From NCBI GenBank assembly GCA_035048495.1, contig CM068549.1, positions 15,409,103 to 15,473,102 on the forward strand: DNA of 64,000 nt. Reading direction: 5' to 3'. The position numbers and the translations under genes were made by a program. Below are positions 50,801 to 55,726 of the stretch, piece by piece; position 1 is the first letter of the stretch, and every line of letters starts with the position of its first letter. The DNA comes from Euptelea pleiosperma (Eukaryota > Streptophyta > Magnoliopsida > Ranunculales > Eupteleaceae). A model generated the notes under the pieces. That model did no database searches. It was not told the DNA's origin and saw only the letters and a program-made list of their open reading frames with translations.

Positions 50801-52466
50801 ACTGCTCAATGGAAATTGAGACACAAGTGTGGTACTCTCTGACTCTAGGTTTAATGATACTAGTGGGAACCTAGGCAGAAGTCGATCAAGCTTTTTAGAG
50901 AATAAGATGTTCTTCAAGCTATGATCATAGAGATTGAAAAACCCCAACAGATAAACGAAGCTTACCTGGGTTTTCTCTCCTCAAGGCTATTTCTCTTTCT
51001 ATTGATTCTCTAAGGTGAAGAGAATGCTAAGCTTGGCAGCTTCGAGAAATTTGGCTCTCTAGATGTATGAGTGGGAGAATTCTCCTTGGTTGTGAGTATG
51101 TTTCTACAAGCTCTAATATGGCTTATATAGAGTTAGCCACGAAGCCTTGACCTTAGCAAGTAGTGGGGAAGTGGAAAACTCTTTTTCCGGATTGGGAGAA
51201 TGTCCTTTGTCGGTCCAATCAATTGGACTATGAGTCCAATCGATTGGACATTGGTCACTCAGGGTCCAATCGATTGGGCAGAATTTTTTTCACTTCTGTC
51301 CAAGTCCAATTGATTGGCCAACAGGGTCCAATCGATTGGGAAATCAGGTCCAATCGATTGGACTTCGCAGATTCAGTAAGCCACTAAGGCCCTGAATCGG
51401 ATATCTTGCCACGTGACTTAGTTTTACATGAATTTTATATTTAAACCTCTTATATCTAAGGCCTCTAAGTCACTTGCCATTCTAAACATGTGACCACGTA
51501 ACATAGTGGACAAATGCGAGTCTTCAGATGAATCAGTCTTTAATTTTCTGAGTCTTCGGTCTTTGTCTTGTAGTCTTCAGGCAGTCAAGAGTGATACATA
51601 CCACTACTCAAGGCCTAACTAGCACACGTAGGATTGGTACATTGTGTGTTTATGTCATACGGTATTTCGGCAAATAGAATATATTTGTATTCCTTACATC
51701 GTTAACAAGGTTGGGCATTATCTTGTTATCCAAATCTTTGAGTTTAGATCAATTCTAATTGACACAATAGCTGGCATTTATAAAATCTAGTTGCTAGCTC
51801 AGCCATCTGGAAAATACAAAATAGTTGAAATAATTTTTGATATTTGATATGCTTATATCAACTAAATCAATCACATGCTGGCAGTGGTTTGTTGCTACTT
51901 ATCACTAATCGCATGCATTTTGATGCTTCCCATTGTGGTTGTCAAATAAATATTGCCAAACTTCTTCGTCAAGCCAATCCAAATGGTTGTGAATTGCATT
52001 TTGTCAATTCAACAAGGATGCTTCCTATTCTAAACATCAGAAATATGCAGTCTTTTTTGCTTCTATATTTAAAATGTTACTCCTATGCATTATCCTTAGT
52101 TTTATTTTTGAACGCTTACAAACCTTTCTTTGAAGATGAAGGTTCAAAAGTTTACCTCTATGATTCGTATAGTTCCTTGTCTGAGGTGGTATAAATTTGT
52201 TTACAATCTTTCTTATGTTTCCATTTCAATTATATTAGTGGAGTTTCAAAAAAATTTCCTAGCTTTAGTTGTCTGAATTTTGTTTTCTCATAATTAAGCT
52301 TTATATTACTTTACTAACAGTTTCCCATGTGCCCTTTTTCTTGACAGTGCCTCTGTGTTAGCCTAGCAGAGCGCTCTAAATTTTCTGAAGGGGAAATTCA
52401 GACGTTCATGTCTATAGATGCTGATCGAACTGTCAATTTGTGCAACAGTTTCCATGATATGTGGAG
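14784..52466 (+). CDS. ABCC13: ABC transporter C family member 13 (MRP11-like), partial
   Basis: Six exons (14784-14856, 21820-22074, 22802-22871, 40347-40407, 48394-48481, 52348-52466) join with GT-AG borders and phases 0,0,1,2,0 into 222 residues without a stop. They match plant ABCC13: linker with LEDPLLS, then [80 protein letters not shown]. This is the linker before and first half of transmembrane domain 1, roughly residues 210-435 of about 1400, by memory of the family. Plant ABCC proteins export organic or conjugated anions; the substrate of ABCC13 is not known to me. N-terminal membrane exons, both nucleotide-binding domains and TMD2 lie outside the window. Introns are 6.96, 0.73, 17.5, 7.99 and 3.87 kb. 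Confidence 0.92.
14857..15775. other. intron, unassigned; gacacgg-rich repeat
   Basis: Non-coding start of the intron between exons a and b. About 15290-15660 holds gacacggacacgg words on the left and atcgtgtcgata at the right, in the style of the TIR element at 41759-42139, but no clean termini are seen. Confidence 0.35.
15776..17272 (-). pseudogene. LINE L2, RT end to C-terminus
   Basis: Minus-strand LINE 3' part. Reading leftward from 17272: the [20 protein letters not shown] block after RT, then [12 protein letters not shown], the zf-RVT segment ([19 protein letters not shown] with [10 protein letters not shown]), the C-terminal [19 protein letters not shown] and a tail reading toward cttatcaaaa near 15780. 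Frames change several times. It meets LINE L3 head to head at about 17272. Confidence 0.82.
17273..18085 (+). pseudogene. LINE L3, 5'-truncated
   Basis: Starts at LNDWEIEPL and runs through [15 protein letters not shown], zf-RVT ([20 protein letters not shown]) and the C-terminus [14 protein letters not shown], with one frameshift near 17775. The 3' UTR has the ggtcacctcgacct signature of this LINE family and the tail cttataaaaaaaaaa ends at 18085. Confidence 0.85.
18086..18329 (+). pseudogene. LINE L4, left part
   Basis: LINE segment following RT ([11 protein letters not shown], then [30 protein letters not shown]). It stops where LINE L4b inserted and continues at 20138. It starts directly after the L3 tail, so it is 5'-truncated. 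Confidence 0.8.
18330..20137 (+). pseudogene. LINE L4b nested in L4
   Basis: 5'-truncated LINE from within RT: active-site FADDTLIFL near 18418, [39 protein letters not shown], then [14 protein letters not shown], zf-RVT ([15 protein letters not shown]) and the C-terminus near 19960. Frameshifts near 18720 and 18935; a TAG at 19501. The tail cttataaaaaa ends near 20136. Flanked by a target duplication, ggataagggaggtttggg (18312-18329) and a close copy from 20138. Confidence 0.87.
20138..21348 (+). pseudogene. LINE L4, right part
   Basis: Host LINE after the nested L4b: [20 protein letters not shown], the [20 protein letters not shown] block, zf-RVT ([20 protein letters not shown]), C-terminus [20 protein letters not shown] and TAG near 21208. 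The 3' UTR contains caataaag and ends in cttataaaaaaaa at 21348. Frameshifts near 20535 and 20800. Confidence 0.85.
21349..21819. other. intron, AT-rich
   Basis: No gene seen. 21525-21605 is similar to 14099-14180 (same short repeat). Ends in the acceptor of exon b. Confidence 0.4.
21820..22074 (+). CDS. ABCC13: ABCC13 exon b
   Basis: 255 bp (85 codons) between cattgtag and gtaatt, phase 0 at both sides. Encodes [23 protein letters not shown], the LDFDDLL block and [13 protein letters not shown]. An in-frame ATG near 21877 is internal, not a start. Confidence 0.95.
22075..22801. other. intron between exons b and c
   Basis: Ordinary AT-rich intron of 727 bp with gtaatt donor and gtgcag acceptor. 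No transposon recognised. Confidence 0.8.
22802..22871 (+). CDS. ABCC13: ABCC13 exon c
   Basis: 70 bp between tctgtgcag and gttttg. Encodes [18 protein letters not shown] to WFLQQ plus one base of a Gly codon (phase 1). First membrane helix of TMD1. Confidence 0.95.
22872..24464. other. intron, unassigned
   Basis: Start of the 17.5-kb intron. No transposon or exon recognised. A minus-strand open stretch at 23102-23368 is not like any family I know. Confidence 0.4.
24465..24880 (+). repeat. three-copy tandem repeat, 134-150 bp unit
   Basis: Copies start near 24465, 24599 and 24749 at gtacatcatgaagtcaaac-like words. Each contains ttaaagaataaaattgct, tgtgatgcat and ataaatattgatgggtga-type blocks. 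Similar but not identical; non-coding. Confidence 0.8.
25001..26745 (+). mobile_element. unclassified non-coding element P1
   Basis: Begins near cctagagggaggtgaata and contains ggttcggcgactccgcac, internal duplications (25310-25415 with 25425-25535; 25735-25800 with 25800-25860) and an array of palindromic words (26071-26322). The end is CT-rich with many cttgag and cttcag words. P2 (50201-51725) has the same plan. No terminal repeats, coding domain or target duplication seen; the class is unknown to me and the edges are approximate. Confidence 0.5.
26071..26322. repeat. palindromic-word array of P1 (ggtcgRcc)
   Basis: Five paired units of about 38-45 bp. Each half-site carries a palindromic core such as ggtcgacc, ccggtcgaccgg or cggccg; pairs are spaced by short T-rich linkers (for example ggtcggccgctcattttggccggtcggcc, here in two parts). 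Confidence 0.85.
26746..27312. other. intron, unassigned
   Basis: A minus-strand open stretch at 26762-27022 ([18 protein letters not shown] at its start) does not match a family I recognise. CT-rich low-complexity DNA at 27175-27260. Nothing else supported. Confidence 0.3.
27313..27605. mobile_element. possible Mutator-like MITE copy
   Basis: Left end catggttgaaaacctcg followed by ctcggccgagatgtctcg resembles, in reverse, the right end of the MITE at 42266-42618. The right end is not clear and no target duplication is seen. Confidence 0.35.
27661..28202 (-). mobile_element. copia F1: 3' LTR and RNase H end
   Basis: LTR 27661-27914 (plus-strand tgttcctcaacac to cctgagaaca), PPT ctccccctcaag, then the minus-strand RNase H end ([21 protein letters not shown]). 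Nearly the same as the F2 end at 29386-29930. Both LTR copies are preceded by cctattgggat, which is copia integrase sequence, so F1 looks like a duplicated junction, not a separate insertion. Confidence 0.8.
28203..29385 (+). pseudogene. copia G: gag end, protease, integrase fragment
   Basis: Plus-strand copia piece. HGRPP-type linker, [15 protein letters not shown], then a TRIM insertion (28384-28695), protease [14 protein letters not shown] near 28748 and [16 protein letters not shown]; an internal deletion near 29097 jumps into integrase ([31 protein letters not shown]), ending at the YWDE block where LTR F2 begins. Several stops. Confidence 0.8.
28384..28695 (-). mobile_element. TRIM retrotransposon
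   Basis: 312 bp with two 119-bp terminal direct repeats (28384-28502, 28577-28695) that differ at about five sites, around a 74-bp core. On the minus strand: LTR starting TGTTAGCGGATGATG, a PBS of the tRNA-Met type (TGGTATCAGAGCC, 28564-28576), a core and a PPT aaggggag next to the second repeat. Target duplication atagg/gtagg (28379-28383, 28696-28700), one mismatch. No coding capacity. It sits in copia G. Confidence 0.93.
29386..33208 (-). mobile_element. copia F2, zinc knuckle to 3' LTR
   Basis: Minus strand. LTR 29386-29641, RNase H ([20 protein letters not shown], 29649-30068), RT ([10 protein letters not shown] region; YVDD bases intact near 30585 but frameshifted), integrase (FGVSFL to [11 protein letters not shown], 31480-32140), GAG-pre-integrase ([10 protein letters not shown], about 32460), protease ([14 protein letters not shown], about 32870; the usual DSGA reads DSSA) and a degenerate zinc knuckle up to about 33208. 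5' LTR and most of gag are missing; a LINE follows. Many frame changes. Confidence 0.87.
33209..33455 (-). pseudogene. LINE L5, 3' segment after copia D
   Basis: Minus-strand LINE zf-RVT region continued from 39186: [54 protein letters not shown]. Two stops in frame. It ends in the zinc-knuckle part of copia F2, so the LINE 3' end is lost. The reading frame continues across the D insertion. Confidence 0.82.
33456..33811 (-). repeat. D 3' LTR
   Basis: 356 bp; plus-strand start tgttgtaaataagg, end acttcaacc (the expected first base of the LTR is mutated). It carries several copies of a 17-19 bp unit around actattcacgtg (33645-33720). Confidence 0.88.
33824..37141 (-). pseudogene. D pol: protease to RNase H
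   Basis: Reading leftward: protease [14 protein letters not shown] (about 37020), GAG-pre-integrase region ([12 protein letters not shown], about 36550), integrase (HSDVWGH at about 36480; [16 protein letters not shown] and [11 protein letters not shown] at 35900-36080), RT ([18 protein letters not shown] near 35190; [12 protein letters not shown] near 35020; the active site reads FVYD instead of YVDD near 34760), and RNase H ([19 protein letters not shown] near 34360). Frameshifts and stops throughout. Confidence 0.88.
37142..38080 (-). pseudogene. D gag
   Basis: Minus-strand copia gag with [51 protein letters not shown] (37425-37724) and an intact zinc knuckle [14 protein letters not shown] (about 37250-37295). 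Frame shifts separate the parts. 38081-38807 is non-coding leader. Confidence 0.8.
38808..38819 (-). other. D primer binding site, tRNA-Met
   Basis: Minus strand TGGTATCAGAGC, next to the 5' LTR with no spacer. Confidence 0.92.
38820..39185 (-). repeat. D 5' LTR
   Basis: 366 bp, TGTTGGAGTT to TTTACAACA on the minus strand. Same actattcacgtg unit array (39025-39095) as the 3' LTR but in a different arrangement. Target copy acatc at 39186-39190. Confidence 0.92.
39186..39680 (-). pseudogene. LINE L5, upstream segment
   Basis: Minus-strand LINE between RT and zf-RVT. Reading leftward from 39680: [17 protein letters not shown] region, [47 protein letters not shown], then the target site of copia D. 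Frameshifted. Upstream RT is not present, and the right edge is approximate. Confidence 0.78.
39681..40346. other. intron, unassigned
   Basis: AT-rich end of the large intron. No transposon recognised; T-rich tract and acceptor before exon d. Confidence 0.5.
40347..40407 (+). CDS. ABCC13: ABCC13 exon d
   Basis: 61 bp between ttttttcag and gtactt. Completes the Gly codon, then [19 protein letters not shown] and two bases of Lys (phase 2). The 17.5-kb intron before it holds the largest transposon cluster of the window. Confidence 0.95.
40408..41710. other. intron, unassigned
   Basis: T-rich intron start. Words such as gaaatttcgactgaaat in 41030-41420 and similar ones at 14540-14660 suggest another short repeat, but no ends could be fixed. 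Confidence 0.4.
41711..42262. mobile_element. MITE with ggtgtagatg ends, carrying a nested element
   Basis: Short inverted ends (ggtgtagatgcat at 41711, catcatctacacc at 42249-42262). Its own sequence outside the nested insert resembles, in reverse, 14099-14290. The nested TIR element occupies 41759-42139. Confidence 0.5.
41759..42139. mobile_element. TIR element with gacacgg repeats
   Basis: 381 bp with perfect 15-bp inverted ends TGTAACAAGGACACT. Next to each end are many gtgtccgacacgg words, which can pair across the element. No coding region. No convincing target duplication. Confidence 0.75.
42266..42618. mobile_element. Mutator-like MITE, second copy
   Basis: Left end aggtttaaaattttg, right end attttcaaccatg; internal gagacgaaac words as in 11582-11887. 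Flanks tctacaccca / tttacgcctt match at 6 of 10, with three of the four differences being transitions: a decayed duplication is possible. Confidence 0.55.
42619..43129. other. intron, unassigned
   Basis: No gene or repeat recognised apart from CT-rich DNA at 42990-43080. Confidence 0.4.
43130..43735 (+). pseudogene. PPR protein pseudogene fragment
   Basis: Two consecutive 35-residue PPR motifs: [20 protein letters not shown] and on to NSCSP, then [20 protein letters not shown] and on to GAGL. A third (DVYVY, stop, [11 protein letters not shown]) is broken by TAG at 43445. After frame changes come [13 protein letters not shown] and [18 protein letters not shown] proteins bind organelle RNA. 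With no start, stops and short length, this is a dead copy in the ABCC13 intron. It ends at a foldback element. Confidence 0.75.
43736..43928. mobile_element. foldback MITE, 193 bp
   Basis: Imperfect inverted repeats of about 48 bp: aatccctaagtggacctac near 43736-43784 and its complement at 43880-43928, around a loop of about 95 bp. No target duplication is clear. It abuts the PPR fragment. Confidence 0.7.
44050..44330. repeat. minisatellite, about 30-bp unit
   Basis: Around seven diverged copies of aaattggttgaactagtacc plus attttcact. A further half copy lies at 44465-44495. Confidence 0.8.
44713..44909 (-). CDS. possible minus-strand exon, uncertain
   Basis: After a good acceptor (minus strand TTTTTGTTATTGTAG) an open frame of 66 codons runs to [23 protein letters not shown], then a repeat of the PRRSTR word and [10 protein letters not shown]. 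It is Arg-, Pro- and Ser-rich and low in complexity, matches no family I know, and no partner exon is established. The plus strand is also open here, so it could be chance. Confidence 0.25.
44910..47164. other. intron, unassigned
   Basis: AT-rich. No transposon, RNA gene or exon supported. Confidence 0.4.
47165..47404 (+). mobile_element. LINE 3' UTR fragment
   Basis: Shares ggtcacctcgact, ctaataaagttt and cttatcaaa with the 3' ends of LINEs L3, L4 and L4b. No coding part remains. A perfect (at)n tract follows at 47405-47428. Confidence 0.65.
47429..48393. other. intron, unassigned
   Basis: AT-rich; nothing recognised. Ends in the acceptor of exon e. Confidence 0.5.
48394..48481 (+). CDS. 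ABCC13: ABCC13 exon e
   Basis: 88 bp between aatggcacag and gtaaac. Completes Lys, then [19 protein letters not shown] and [10 protein letters not shown], ending in phase 0. This is a highly conserved TMD1 intracellular segment. Confidence 0.95.
48482..49256. other. intron, unassigned
   Basis: No gene recognised. On the minus strand 49000-49256 would be the 3' UTR of the antisense exon pair if that is real. Confidence 0.35.
49257..49447 (-). CDS. unidentified antisense exon, C-terminal
   Basis: Minus strand, from acceptor TGCTTTTATAG. With the base from the upstream block it reads [63 protein letters not shown], stop (49257-49259). The composition is protein-like, richer in GC than its flanks, with one hydrophobic stretch. 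I cannot name it. Lies inside the ABCC13 intron between exons e and f, opposite strand. Confidence 0.45.
49817..49898 (-). CDS. unidentified antisense exon, upstream
   Basis: 82 bp on the minus strand between a strong acceptor (long T tract, CACTTTTAG) and donor GTTAGTGA. Reads [27 protein letters not shown] plus one base; this phase fits the block at 49257-49447 exactly. Further exons to the right could not be fixed. Confidence 0.4.
50201..51725 (+). mobile_element. unclassified non-coding element P2
   Basis: Same plan as P1: starts cctagaggggg, followed by a G-rich tract and gaataggtatt; a middle part with ccgtttaccgcaacatac; a palindromic-word array (51211-51372); and a CT-rich end with gtcttcag words. 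No coding domain or terminal repeat. Edges approximate. Confidence 0.5.
51211..51372. repeat. palindromic-word array of P2 (tccaatcgattgga)
   Basis: Six copies of gtccaatcgattggac, a 16-base palindrome in its perfect form, with changes of one to three bases, spaced by 5-33 bases. Two copies vary the core to aatcaatt or aattgatt. Confidence 0.9.
51726..52347. other. intron, unassigned
   Basis: An open stretch at 51844-52194 on the plus strand shows no known domain and is AT-rich. Ends in the acceptor of exon f. Confidence 0.45.
52348..52466 (+). CDS. ABCC13: ABCC13 exon f
   Basis: 119 bp between ttcttgacag and gtaatt. Encodes [39 protein letters not shown] and two bases of the next codon. 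MSIDADR is the ABCC coupling-loop signature. The next family block (SLPLQIG) is not found up to 64000. Confidence 0.95.
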
Positions 52467-53261
52467 GTAATTATTTGTTTGTTATATATATATCGAATCA
52501 GGAATTTGACAACTACTTAGTCTGTTCAGGAACCGGGCATGGAATTGGACTTGAAAATTGACTTCCAAAATTATAGCCATCTTTTGTTTTTTGCAAAATC
52601 CTTTCTCTCCATTTTTTTCTTGTATAATAGGGCGCTTCTCCTTTTTTAATACATACATACTTACCAAAATTAAATTTTGATCCCCGAAAATTCATATTCC
52701 TAAAATTGGAATTCTTGGTTTGGCTGCACCCTATAATTTGCCTGGAATTCCCAGTGATTCATAGTTCAGCTGCTTGAATACCAGAGAGAACTGGAATTTC
52801 CTGCCTAACTAATCTCCGTATGTTTATTAATATGTATTCTAAAGCAGGCCATACGGTTATTTGAAGTTGGAACATTTTTTTCCAAGTATTCCCCCCACTC
52901 TTTTTAAGAAAAACTCATTGAAATTATGGGCATTAAAAAGGAGGAAAGCATGGATTTAAATGTTGTAATCACAATCTCATTGTGGTTACATGCTTCACAC
53001 ACATTCTATCTCTTTTAGTATACATAAACTTCTCTTCTTTTTGTTGTTCTTCCCTTGTTTCATCTGAGAGGAATAAGTCTTTTCCTCTCCTTTTGGTTCC
53101 ATTGAAAAAAAACCTTTTTCTCTCTCCTTCCATATTTTAAATGTTTTTTCTTCGTGCCACATGTCTTATGTTTAAAAGACGTGTTTGACTACTCATACCG
53201 TTGAGTGAATAATGTGATCCACGTTAGAGGACATGTGTCCGTCCTTGGGGAGCATGTTACT
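52467..53261. other. intron, unassigned
   Basis: AT-rich; no transposon seen until copia A3. Confidence 0.5.
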
Positions 53262-55678
53262 TGCTTCACGTGCTCTCAACTTCCAGTCTCCGGTCTAGGT
53301 TCTTGCTCCTAGCTCGTCTTTAGTCCCTATCACGCCTCGCATTTTTGGGTGTGTCTCCTTTGTTCACATTCCGGGTCCACATCATAACAAGTTAGATCCT
53401 AAAGCTCTTAAGTGTGTCTTCCTTGGTTACTCTTCTTCTCACAAGGGGTACAAGTGTTATCATCCCTCGACAGGCAAGAAGTATGTTTCCATGGATGTCA
53501 CCTTTCGTAAGGAGACATTCTTTTTCTCCCCTACCTCTCTTCAGGGAGAGAGAAGTAGTGAAGAGAGGTCTGATCTTTGTCCTCTTCCTACTGTATCTAT
53601 GACTCCTCCATTCCCGTTGGTTGTCGAGCAACCTACTCAGCCTATTATGGTGTTTGATAGTGCTCCTGGAGCATATGGGGAGCTACAGGTCTATCGCAGA
53701 AGAGGGAAGGCCATTGTTGATCCAGTACTAGTGGTTCCATCCTCGGATCCAGGTAACATATCTTCCATCTCTGTTCCTGTCATTTCTTCTTCCACTGATG
53801 TGTGTGCTCTTGATCTTCCCATTGCTTTACGGAAGGGCACTCGTAGTTGTACTCAACATCCCTTGAGCAACTTTGTCTCCTACGATGCCTCATCTCCTTC
53901 CTACAAGGCGTTTATTACTGCTGTGGACACTATTCCTATTCCCACTTTTGTGGCAGAAGGATTGGCACATCCCAGATGGAAAACCGCTATGGTCGAGGAG
54001 ATGCGTGCCTTAGACAAAAATAAGACATGGGAGCTTGTTGATTTGCCAAGAGGCAAGAAGCTAGTTGGGTGCAGATGGGTATTCACAGTAAAGTATCAGG
54101 CAGATGTGTCAGTTGAGAAGTACAGGGCTAAATTGGTAGCTAAAGGGTATACTCAGACCTACGGGATTGACTACATGGAGACCTTTGCACTTGTGGCAAA
54201 GATGAACTCCATCAGGGTGTTGTTGTCTTTAGTAGCAAACCAAGCATGGCCTTTGCATCAGCGGGATGTAAAAAAATACTTTCCTTCATGGCGATCTACA
54301 TGAAGAAGTCTATATGGTACCTCCTCCAGGTTTCAGCCCCCCAGGGGTTGACAGCAAGGTGTGTTGATTGAGAAAAGCCCTCCATGGGCTTAAGCAGTCT
54401 CCCCGAGCTTGGTTTGAGAGGTTCATTCTAGCAGTAAAGAAGCTGGGGTATACTCAAAGCCAAGCCAATCACACCCTATTTGTGAAGTATCTAGGGAAGA
54501 GCACTACTGCCCTCATCGTTTACGTGGATGACATCATTCTGACAGGGAATGATGCAGAAGAGGTGACCAAGCTAAAGAACCATCTGGCAGGGGAATTTGA
54601 GACTAAGGATCTGGGGCTTCTCAAGTACTTTATCGGCATAGAGGTTGCAAGATCCAGTCAAGGGATCTTCATCTCACAACGGAAGTACGTCCTAGACCTA
54701 TTACAGGACTCTGGCAAGCTGGGAGCGAGGCCAGTTGACTCTCATAGAGCAGAACCACCAGTTGGCCGACTCGAGTAGTACGCCTTTATCTGATGTGGGG
54801 GATTTTCAGAGACTGGTTGGGAGGTTGATCTATCTCTCTTTGACTTGACCAGACATTGCCTATGCGGTCAGCGTTATCAGCTAGTACATGCATTCTCCTA
54901 GGGAGATCCATTTAGAGGCAGCACACAGGATTCTGAGATATCTCTAGTCTGCCCTTGGCAAAGGCCTTCTCTTCCAGAAGACTGACCACATGAGAGTTGA
55001 GTTATATACTGATGCAGACTGGGCAGCTGCCAAGGATGATAGGCGATCTACTTCAGGCTATTGCACCTTTGTTGGGGGCAATTTAGTTACTTGGAGGAGC
55101 AAGAAGCAACCCATTGTTGCCAGATCCTGTGCAGAGGCAGAATTCAGGGCAATGACCCATGACTTGTGCGAGATGCTCTGGTTGAAGATGTTGGTTGCTG
55201 AGCTTGGTTTTCCAGTCACGGGGTCAGTGAGCTTGTATTGCGACAGCAAGGCTGCTATTAGTATTGCTCATAACCCGTTACAGCATGATCGAGCTAAGTA
55301 CATTGAAGTGGATCGTCACTTCATAAGGGAGAATATTGTATCTGGAGAAGTCTGCACTCCATTTGTGAAGACCGATGAGCAAGTGGCGGATGTTTTCACT
55401 AAAGGAGTTCCCAGTTGGCAGCTTCACAGATGTTTATGCAAGATGGGCATGCGAGATATCTATGCACCAACTTGAGGGGTAGTGTTATCAAATTCGTATT
55501 TTATACGTATTGGGTTACTATGTAAATACCCCTTGATGTGAGGGGTATACTTGTCTTTTCTTATTCCCTTTCATATAAATAAGATTTATGGAGTCATTGT
55601 GACCTAAGCACAATATACATCCTTTCTCTCTCTCTTCTCTACTCTCTACTCTCTCTTCTCCAAACCTAACCCTAAACC
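53262..55678 (+). mobile_element. copia A3, integrase end to broken 3' LTR
   Basis: A1 family. Integrase C-terminal part ([25 protein letters not shown]), RT (WRWVFTVKYQADVSVEKYR; YVDD intact near 54525) and RNase H (YTDADWAAAKDDRRSTSGYC) with frameshift near 54295, TGA near 54366 and others. LTR starts at 55483 after a ggggtag PPT (one change) and breaks off at about 55678, missing its last 25 bases. Confidence 0.87.
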
Positions 55679-55726
55679 TTATACATGGAAATACGTAAAT
55701 ATGTATATGATAACACTCCCCCTCAA

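Noticed and set aside
51844..52194. 116-codon open frame as a gene
   Set aside because: No domain recognised, AT-rich composition, no splice or start context; likely chance.
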